Shown here one piece after another: positions 1 to 4,900 of a stretch of DNA of 14,956 bases. The DNA lies in assembly GCA_012800465.1 (NCBI GenBank), contig JAAZJI010000209.1:1-14956 (forward strand), in the 5' to 3' direction. The notes under the pieces were generated by a model. That model was not told the DNA's origin. It saw only the letters and a program-made list of their open reading frames with translations, and did no database searches. The stretch is from Spirochaetales bacterium (GTDB lineage Bacteria > Spirochaetota > Spirochaetia > Sphaerochaetales > Sphaerochaetaceae). The translations under genes and the position numbers were made by a program. Every line of letters begins with the position of its first letter. Position 1 is the stretch's first letter.

Positions 1-291
1 CGCAAGATACTCCTTCAATCCCCGGGTGAAGTGGGCGACCGTATGGACGCCCATGATTCCGGGGGTGACGAAGCTCCAGAGCTCCTCCATCAGTGCGACC
101 GAAGCGGTTTTCGTGCCGCTCTTGTTTCGTTTCCGATTGTAGCGGACCAGGGCGCTTGCGGTCGTCGGCCCGCACCCCGCCCGGCGCTGCCAGAGCTTGG
201 AGTACCACTCCTGGTCGAAGCCGTGACAGGTTCTCCCGTCAGCGACGACCTCCAGCTCTTGGAGGTGTTTGAGGACGATCGACCGCTTCAT
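1..291 (-). CDS. Cysteine-peptidase-like protein with GCGPT motif, partial (3' end off the left edge)
   Basis: The visible 97 codons begin at ATG 291 and stay open to the window edge. The start has a good Shine-Dalgarno: the sequence TAGGAGAAGGCG precedes the ATG, and its first three bases are the rhodanese stop codon, so the two genes are translationally close (9 nt apart). Residues 25-48 contain FDQEWYSKLWQRRAGCGPTT, with Cys40 inside GCGPT. That arrangement resembles the nucleophile region of papain-fold C39-like peptidases (a Cys in a GCGP/DCGP context at the start of a helix). I recall small hypothetical proteins of similar pattern in anaerobic bacteria, but none with a demonstrated activity. 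The catalytic His and Asp would lie beyond the window. There is no signal peptide in the visible part, so it is probably cytoplasmic. The reading frame is supported; the function is tentative. Confidence 0.72.
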   Translation of the reverse strand, partial: MKRSIVLKHLQELEVVADGRTCHGFDQEWYSKLWQRRAGCGPTTASALVRYNRKRNKSGTKTASVALMEELWSFVTPGIMGVHTVAHFTRGLKEYLA

Positions 292-300
292 CGCCTTCTC

Positions 301-678
301 CTACTTCACCAGACCGTAGCGCCAGAACGTCAACCCGCCCATATCGCGGACGTTCGTATATCCCAATGCCTTCAGCTTCCTCCTGGCGATGCCGCTGCGG
401 GCGCCGCTCTGGCAGTAGAGGATGATCGGGGCGTCGAGATCGCTGAGCACCGGAGGTCTCTCCGCTCCGATATCATACAGGGAGAGATGGATCGCTCCGT
501 CGATATGTCCGTTCTGATACTCCGCTTCGGTCCGGACATCCACCAGGACCACCTCTTCATCGCTCGCAAGCAGCGCATGGACATCCTTGGCGGAGATCCG
601 GGCCCCTCCACCGCCGATTCTTTTGACGATGAGGAAAAGAACCGCCAGGATGAGGATGGAGAGCACCATTTTGTTCAT
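301..678 (-). CDS. Membrane-anchored single-domain rhodanese (sulfurtransferase-like)
   Basis: A 125-residue protein. Residues 5-18 form one hydrophobic segment (VLSILILAVLFLIV) followed by K19 R20 and a glycine-rich linker; this fits an N-terminal membrane anchor. Residues 28-125 are a complete rhodanese domain, with the VDVRTEAEY...GHIDGAI signature at 46-63 and the active-site loop CQSGARS at 89-95 (nucleophile Cys89). Rhodaneses of this loop size move sulfane sulfur to thiol or cyanide acceptors; the in vivo acceptor is unknown. The start at 678 is chosen because CAGGAG lies 9 nt upstream. An upstream in-frame ATG at 750 is rejected because the extension would run through a terminator hairpin. 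The gene is followed after 9 nt by the cysteine-peptidase-like gene, so the two probably form an operon. Confidence 0.9.
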   Translation of the reverse strand: MNKMVLSILILAVLFLIVKRIGGGGARISAKDVHALLASDEEVVLVDVRTEAEYQNGHIDGAIHLSLYDIGAERPPVLSDLDAPIILYCQSGARSGIARRKLKALGYTNVRDMGGLTFWRYGLVK

Positions 679-699
679 CGCTGAAAACTCCTGTGTGTA

Positions 700-728
700 A
701 GGATTGCAAAAACCACCACCTGCGTCAA
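700..728 (-). promoter_or_regulatory. Weak candidate promoter for the rhodanese gene
   Basis: The terminator loop contains TTGACG (minus strand 728-723, five of six matches to the -35 consensus). After 17 nt comes AATCCT (705-700), only three of six matches to -10. If used, transcription would begin close to the rhodanese Shine-Dalgarno, and the promoter would be nested in the upstream terminator. The poor -10 keeps confidence low. Confidence 0.22.
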
Positions 729-742
729 CGTTCGGTGGTGGT
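708..742 (-). terminator. Intrinsic terminator of the lipoprotein operon
   Basis: Read on the minus strand, a 9-bp stem (ACCACCACC at 742-734 pairing with GGTGGTGGT at 720-712) closes a 13-nt loop and is followed by a run of T (712-708). It lies 22 nt beyond the stop of the last LPP20 gene and before the rhodanese start. This is a standard rho-independent terminator layout, though the T run is short. Confidence 0.8.
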
Positions 743-763
743 CGATTCATCCGATTCTTACAG

Positions 764-1297
764 CTAGTCCGTCGCCTCGAGCAGGTTCTGCAGGTACTCC
801 TCCAGCACCTCCGCCCTGATCGCGTCGGCCAGCGCTTTTCGCTCCAGCTCCTCGGCTTGAAGCCGATACGCCTCCTTGAGGTGTTTCACCGGATAGGAGG
901 CCAGCACATAGACCGTCCCGTCATCCCTGACCCACCGCTCGACGATCTTCACCCCCCGCAGGGCGATGTCCACCGTCTGAACGGAAAGGTTCTGAAGCAC
1001 CTCCAGGACCTGCCTGGTCCGCAGGGTCTCCCCCGCCTCTTCGATGAAGGTGACTACCGAGGAATCGATCGTGGTCTCCGCCCACCTCCCGATCATGTCC
1101 TTCGCCGCGCTTTCGGCCCGGAGAGTGCTCAACGCCTCCGTCGATTGTTTCGCCGAGGCGACGGCGTAGTAGGTGGTCCGCGTCTTCTTGGGGATGTGGG
1201 TCGTCCAGTAGGGGGATCCATCCTCATTCAGGGCGGGGGTCGTCGCGCATCCGGCGAGGAGGGCGAGCAGGACGAGAAGAAAAGCCGTTCGTTTCAT
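764..1297 (-). CDS. LPP20-family lipoprotein, last gene of the envelope operon
   Basis: A 177-residue lipoprotein precursor. The signal peptide MKRTAFLLVLLALLAGC ends in a lipobox LAGC with lipidated Cys17. The mature part (about 35-150) matches the LPP20 pattern: an Ala/Glu-rich helix, a segment ending in SSVVTFIEEAG, then the RQVLEVLQNLSVQTV helix and a closing strand WVRDDGTVYVLASYP. It aligns along its length with the gene just upstream (shared features: T...VVT, AG near a Leu/Arg-rich turn, W V x x D G x V x V L A S x P), so the pair arose by tandem duplication. The start is set by AAAGGAG 8 nt before the ATG; the gene begins 2 nt after the preceding stop. LPP20-type lipoproteins include H. 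pylori Lpp20 and the Vibrio flagellar protein FlgP, but the role here is unknown. Confidence 0.88.
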   Translation of the reverse strand: MKRTAFLLVLLALLAGCATTPALNEDGSPYWTTHIPKKTRTTYYAVASAKQSTEALSTLRAESAAKDMIGRWAETTIDSSVVTFIEEAGETLRTRQVLEVLQNLSVQTVDIALRGVKIVERWVRDDGTVYVLASYPVKHLKEAYRLQAEELERKALADAIRAEVLEEYLQNLLEATD

Positions 1298-1299
1298 CG

Positions 1300-1890
1300 T
1301 CAATCTCCTTTCAGGAGCTTGGCGAACGCTTCCTTCATCTTGGCGTTCGCCGCTTCGGCGGCCGCGCTGGGAGTGAACGTCTCCACGAGCGCCTCGGAAG
1401 CCGGCTCGAACGCATACTCGATATTGGCCAGGGGAATCGACGCCAGCACCCAGACCCCTCCATCCTTGTCGACCCACATGTCTTCGGTCGTCACTCCGAC
1501 CAGCGTCGCTTCGGCGACCTGCCTGCTGATCACCTCCATCGCATCGAGGGCCTGGCGGTCGCCGATGCTCCCCGCATCGTTGAGGTAGGTCACCACCACC
1601 TCCTCGACGTTGGTGGAGATCCAGCCGGCGATCTTGTTCTTCGCCTCCGTCTCCGCCCGTTTGATCGAGTTCCTGCGGTTGCTCATCAGCCCGTATCCGC
1701 TTTCGAAGTGGCGGTCGTCCGCCGTCGGGGTCTTGTATACCCAATCGGGCTGGATGATCCCTTCAGCTCCGACGACGACCTTGGCCGCCGGGGCGGAGGG
1801 TGAAGAGACCGCCGTTTTTTTGCTCGTGGCGCACGAAGCGCCAAAGACGAGGATTGCCGCGATTCCTGCAAGCAGGACGATTCTTTTCAT
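1300..1890 (-). CDS. LPP20-family lipoprotein, middle gene of the envelope operon
   Basis: A 196-residue lipoprotein precursor with signal peptide residues 1-19 and lipobox GASC (Cys20). A flexible Ser/Ala/Lys/Pro linker (about 21-40) separates the lipid anchor from the LPP20 domain (about 48-155), in which a long Lys/Glu-rich helix (RRNSIKRAETEAKNKIAGW) precedes the VVVTYLNDAG segment and the closing strand WVDKDGGVWVLASIP. The C-terminus (about 160-196) is an Ala/Lys-rich helix that could form a coiled coil. GGAGG lies 9 nt before the ATG. It sits between two other LPP20-type genes, 18 nt after the upstream stop. Location is probably the outer membrane or its periplasmic face. No enzymatic motif is visible, so a structural or assembly role is more likely than catalysis. 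Confidence 0.88.
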   Translation of the reverse strand: MKRIVLLAGIAAILVFGASCATSKKTAVSSPSAPAAKVVVGAEGIIQPDWVYKTPTADDRHFESGYGLMSNRRNSIKRAETEAKNKIAGWISTNVEEVVVTYLNDAGSIGDRQALDAMEVISRQVAEATLVGVTTEDMWVDKDGGVWVLASIPLANIEYAFEPASEALVETFTPSAAAEAANAKMKEAFAKLLKGD

Positions 1891-1908
1891 GATGCTGTAC
1901 CTCCATGA

Positions 1909-2856
1909 TCACTGGCTCAAAACTCCGATGAGTGTCTCGATTCCATCGTGCAGGGCGCTTTGAAGCGCCTTGGCTTCGGCATCCCTCTGCTCGAGGGCGG
2001 CGATCCGCTCGCTCAGGGTGAAGGATCGGACCACCATATCGGATCTCCCCAATGTGACGCTCAGCTGATAGCGTTCATACGCATAGGGGCTTGCTTCAAA
2101 GACGACCGGTTCGGACTCGTAGATGATCGTCAGGGTGTAGTCCCCGCCGTCCTGGGAAAACCCGAGGTTCTGAAGAGCCTCTTCGAACCCGGCTTTCAAC
2201 AGATGAGGATCGGTTTCGCTGTGGACGAGGACCTCCACCGAGATTGAACGGGCGAGGGAGCGCAGCTCCGATCGGAGCGCGGTCAGGAAATCCGGATTCA
2301 GCTCGTCGGTCAGCACCCAGATCCGATCGGAAAGCTGCTGCGCCTCCCGGGCCACCGGATAGGCGCCAAGCAGGAGACGATAGCGTTCCAGCCGGTCGGT
2401 GGAGGATTGCAGGCGGACCTGTTCAAGCTCCTTCGTCAGTTCCGACAGCCGGGTACGGAGGAATCGGGCGCTCTCCTTCCGGTCGACCGCGAGGCGGACA
2501 TACGTCTGCCCCAGCTCGTCGGTATAGGAGGAGACGACCTCCGATCCGACGAGATCCTCCACGCTGGAAGAGACCGTCCCCTGTTCGAACAGTTCATCAA
2601 AGGCCTCTCCGTCGCTCGAATCGATCGTGGTGATCCGCGTGAAGGCCTCCACCCGGGAGGAGAAGACCGCGGCGAGGTTGATCCGGGCGTTATCGACCGC
2701 TTTCTGATGGGAGGATCCGCTTCCGACGACGAGCAGATACTCCTTCTCCGGAAACTTCCCGTCATAGGGTCTGTCGATCCAGGCGGGGCGTCGATGGGAA
2801 ATCGACACACAGGAGACAAGCAGCGGAATGAGAACAAGAAGAACGCCTTTTCTCAT
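1909..2856 (-). CDS. Larger LPP20-like lipoprotein with C-terminal extension
   Basis: A 315-residue lipoprotein precursor. The signal peptide MRKGVLLVLIPLLVSC has its lipobox at LVSC (Cys16). Residues about 24-130 resemble an LPP20 domain: PAWIDRP near the N-terminus, a Gly/Ser segment VVGSGSSHQKAVDNA, then the helix continuing into SSRVEAFT and a closing strand QTYVRLAVDRKES. After it come a helical stretch rich in Leu/Glu/Arg (about 130-205, coiled-coil potential), then an alpha/beta C-terminal part (about 205-315) with strands such as SISVEVLVHS and DYTLTIIYESEPV, which I do not recognise. It is preceded by AGGAAGG 5 nt before the ATG, 12 nt after the LpoB-like stop. Domain order is like other spirochaetal and proteobacterial LPP20/FlgP-associated lipoproteins; the function is not established. 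Confidence 0.8.
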   Translation of the reverse strand: MRKGVLLVLIPLLVSCVSISHRRPAWIDRPYDGKFPEKEYLLVVGSGSSHQKAVDNARINLAAVFSSRVEAFTRITTIDSSDGEAFDELFEQGTVSSSVEDLVGSEVVSSYTDELGQTYVRLAVDRKESARFLRTRLSELTKELEQVRLQSSTDRLERYRLLLGAYPVAREAQQLSDRIWVLTDELNPDFLTALRSELRSLARSISVEVLVHSETDPHLLKAGFEEALQNLGFSQDGGDYTLTIIYESEPVVFEASPYAYERYQLSVTLGRSDMVVRSFTLSERIAALEQRDAEAKALQSALHDGIETLIGVLSQ

Positions 2857-2868
2857 CGGAACCTTCCT

Positions 2869-3483
2869 CTAGAGGGAGTACCGGGCCTGCTGGATCACTT
2901 TCTTGATCGTCTCCTCCCCGAGCCAGACCTTGCGGTTCGTCTCGATATCGATCAGCTCGGCGGACACGTAATAGGTTCGGACCCGAGTGTTCCCTTTCTG
3001 GTCCAGCACGCTCCTCACCGCGCCCTGGAGCAGGAAATCCGCCCCGATCTCCTTCCCCAGCGCTTTCGCGCTCTCTTCGCTGGCGAAGTACTGCTGCTCC
3101 TCCCGCTCCTGACGGACCGAAGCCCGGAAGTTCTGGTCGGCGACCATGTCGACCTTGCCGCTGTTGATCAGCTCCATCTCATACCGCTTGGCGATGATCG
3201 CCGTGTCGATATGTTCGCTGGATCGATTGATGAACGTTCCGACGATGACCACCGGGTTCCGTCCGACGTTCTTCATCCTGAACTGATTGATCCATCCGCC
3301 TTTCAGGGAGGATTGGACCAGCGCCTCGCTGACGAGGCGGATATCCGTGTCGTTCCAGTTCCCGCTGAGATCCAGGTCCTTGTCGCTGCTCACTCTCGAT
3401 ACCGAATAGGAGCTTTGACAGGCGGTGAAAACCACGAGGGAAAGGAGCATGATGATGGTGATGATGATTCCGCTACGGCGCAT
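2869..3483 (-). CDS. LpoB-like (penicillin-binding-protein-activator family) lipoprotein
   Basis: A 204-residue lipoprotein precursor, first gene of the operon. Signal peptide residues 1-21 (MRRSGIIITIIMLLSLVVFTA) with lipobox FTAC (Cys22). The mature part has the LpoB-type fold signature: an Asp-rich lead LDLSGNWNDTDIRLVSEAL, a strand-turn PVVIVGTFINRSSEHIDT, a helix, the strand LINSGKVDMVADQ, and a later LGKEIGADFLLQGAV strand followed by an ELIDIETNRKVW strand pair. The length matches the family. In E. coli LpoB is an outer-membrane lipoprotein that stimulates the peptidoglycan polymerase PBP1B; homologues outside enterobacteria are linked to LPP20 and COG3014 genes and their target is not proven. 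The start at 3483 is preferred over a Met seven codons upstream because AGGAGG sits 5 nt before it. Confidence 0.86.
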   Translation of the reverse strand: MRRSGIIITIIMLLSLVVFTACQSSYSVSRVSSDKDLDLSGNWNDTDIRLVSEALVQSSLKGGWINQFRMKNVGRNPVVIVGTFINRSSEHIDTAIIAKRYEMELINSGKVDMVADQNFRASVRQEREEQQYFASEESAKALGKEIGADFLLQGAVRSVLDQKGNTRVRTYYVSAELIDIETNRKVWLGEETIKKVIQQARYSL

Positions 3484-3503
3484 ACGATCCTCCTGCTTCT
3501 GCA

Positions 3504-3532
3504 AGTGTAGCAGAAGAACGGTAGATTGGATA
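3504..3532 (-). promoter_or_regulatory. Weak candidate promoter for the LpoB-LPP20 operon
   Basis: On the minus strand TACACT (3509-3504, four of six to -10) lies 17 nt after TATCCA (3532-3527, three of six to -35). Transcription would start about 3497, a few bases before the AGGAGG of the LpoB-like gene. The -35 match is poor. Confidence 0.25.
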
Positions 3533-3551
3533 GAATCCCATCATTAAGAAA

Positions 3552-3580
3552 TTGCACCTATCCCGATGCGATGATACAGT
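3552..3580 (+). promoter_or_regulatory. Candidate promoter for the COG3014-type gene
   Basis: TTGCAC (3552-3557) and TACAGT (3575-3580) are separated by exactly 17 nt. The predicted start of transcription (about 3587) coincides with the AAGGAGG ribosome site, so the only canonical in-frame start codon (GTG 3584) would lie at or upstream of the mRNA 5' end. Matches to consensus are moderate (three and four of six). Confidence 0.4.
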
Positions 3581-3583
3581 TGA

Positions 3584-4900
3584 GTGCAAGGAGGAGCGTC
3601 GGATATCCGAAAGATCATACCCGTATTCCTTATCATCATCCTCGCATGCTCTTGCACCTCCTATGTCGACCTCTCGTCGACCGATGCGCACCTCAGGCGC
3701 GGGGAGTACACCAAGGCGTATGATTCGCTCGAACGGTCCCTCGGGCGTCTCGTCGCCGCCCAGGGTCCCCTGATCGCGAGCTACGACCTGGGGATGCTCG
3801 CCAGACTTGCCGGAGACTGGAGACGCTCCAATGAACTGCTCAGCGATGCCGAGCGGCGGATCCAGGAAGCGTACACGAAATCGATCACCGCCTCGATCGC
3901 CTCGTTCATCGTCAACGACAACACCAAGGAGTACGGCGGGGAAAGCTATGAGGACATCTATCTCAATCTCTTCAAAGCCCTGAACTACCTCCACCTCGGT
4001 CAATACGAGTCGAGCCTGGTCGAGATCAGGCGGATGATCGAAAAGCAGAGCGTGCTGCAGGAGCGCTATGAACGGGAGGCAAGCCAGGTCCGTCGCTACG
4101 CCTCGACCAACCATATCCGACAAGCCGACCTGCCCGCCGAGGCGACTTCGTTCACCACCAGCGCGCTGGCCAACTACCTCGGAGTGGTCATCGCCCGTCA
4201 CCTGGATGAACGGTCCACCCTCGATTACTCCTTCAACCAGATCCACCGTGCGTTCGAAACCCAGGCGAAGCTCTATCCCTTCCCCGTCCCCGAAAGCGTC
4301 GAGCGGCTCACCGGCGAAGACCGGGATCCCGTCCACCTGATCGCGTTCAGCGGGCGCTTCCCCGTCAAGGAGGAGCGGATGGATTTCATCCGGGTCTCCC
4401 CGTCCACCTATACCCGGATCGCCTACCCGGTTCTCCAGCCGGTCCCTTCGGCGGTCGCCTCCGTCCGCGTGCGGGTCGACCGGGAGGTCGCCACCACCTT
4501 GGAGAGGATGGAATCGTTCTCCCTCGTCGCCGAGGACGCGTTCCGGTCGAAAAGCGGTCTGATCTACGCCAAGGCGAGCATGCGGGCGGTCTCCAAGGAG
4601 CTGGGCCTCGGCATCTGGGACACCATCTCGAAGGACAAGGATGGAAAGCGGGGCGCCTTCGCCGAGTTCCTGAGCATCGTCTTCCGGGTGGGCAAGGAGC
4701 TCAGCGAATCGGCGGATCTCCGCTCGACCCACTACCTTCCCGCGGAAGCCTGGGTGGGAACGCTCGATCTCGAACCGGGTTCCTACACGATCGAGGTGGA
4801 GTACCTCGATCGGACCGGCCGGGTGCTCCATACCGAGCGTTTCATGAAAACCATCGATTCCGGGACGATCAACCTGCTTGAATCGTACAGTCCCCTCTAG
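3584..4900 (+). CDS. COG3014-type lipoprotein, divergent partner of the LpoB/LPP20 operon
   Basis: A 438-residue frame from GTG 3584 (431 residues if initiated at ATC 3605). The hydrophobic segment IIPVFLIIILACSC followed by TSYVD is a lipoprotein signal peptide; either Cys of ACSC could be lipidated. The mature protein is mostly helical in its first half, with TPR-like phrases (GEYTKAYDSLERSL, YDLGMLARLAGDWRRSNELL, NLFKALNYLHLGQYESSLVE), and beta-rich in the second half, with LIAFSGRFPVKEERMDF and the closing WVGTLDLEPGSYTIEVEYLD. That order is characteristic of COG3014, uncharacterised lipoproteins repeatedly found beside LpoB and LPP20 genes. It is transcribed away from the LpoB operon across a 100-nt shared region. 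The last stop shares a CTAG with the convergent helicase gene. The start codon is the main doubt; the frame itself is secure. Confidence 0.82.
   Translation: MQGGASDIRKIIPVFLIIILACSCTSYVDLSSTDAHLRRGEYTKAYDSLERSLGRLVAAQGPLIASYDLGMLARLAGDWRRSNELLSDAERRIQEAYTKSITASIASFIVNDNTKEYGGESYEDIYLNLFKALNYLHLGQYESSLVEIRRMIEKQSVLQERYEREASQVRRYASTNHIRQADLPAEATSFTTSALANYLGVVIARHLDERSTLDYSFNQIHRAFETQAKLYPFPVPESVERLTGEDRDPVHLIAFSGRFPVKEERMDFIRVSPSTYTRIAYPVLQPVPSAVASVRVRVDREVATTLERMESFSLVAEDAFRSKSGLIYAKASMRAVSKELGLGIWDTISKDKDGKRGAFAEFLSIVFRVGKELSESADLRSTHYLPAEAWVGTLDLEPGSYTIEVEYLDRTGRVLHTERFMKTIDSGTINLLESYSPL
3588..3594 (+). promoter_or_regulatory. Ribosome binding site that argues against the GTG 3584 start
   Basis: AAGGAGG is a near-perfect Shine-Dalgarno that lies inside the codons following GTG 3584. 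A normal spacing places the start at about 3600-3605, where the reading frame holds ATC (3605-3607) rather than ATG, GTG or TTG. From ATC the protein would begin (M)RKIIPVFLIIILAC, a canonical lipoprotein signal peptide. Confidence 0.6.

Noticed and set aside
679..750. Upstream ATG at 750 extending the rhodanese by 24 residues
   Set aside because: The extension is encoded by the terminator hairpin, is Pro/Gly-rich without family resemblance, and a good CAGGAG precedes ATG 678.
764..3483. Flagellar FlgO/FlgP/FlgT-type assignment of the lipoprotein operon
   Set aside because: LPP20 resemblance alone does not show a flagellar role, and no flagellar gene is present in the window.
2407..3510. Long open frame on the plus strand opposite the lipoprotein operon
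   Set aside because: It is antisense to well-supported lipoprotein genes, has no signal, domain or ribosome site, and reflects high GC and codon bias on the other strand.
3473..4831. 452-codon minus-strand frame opposite the COG3014-type gene
   Set aside because: The plus-strand frame has a signal peptide, family features and a promoter; this one is Asp/Glu/Gly/Arg-rich with no recognisable motif.
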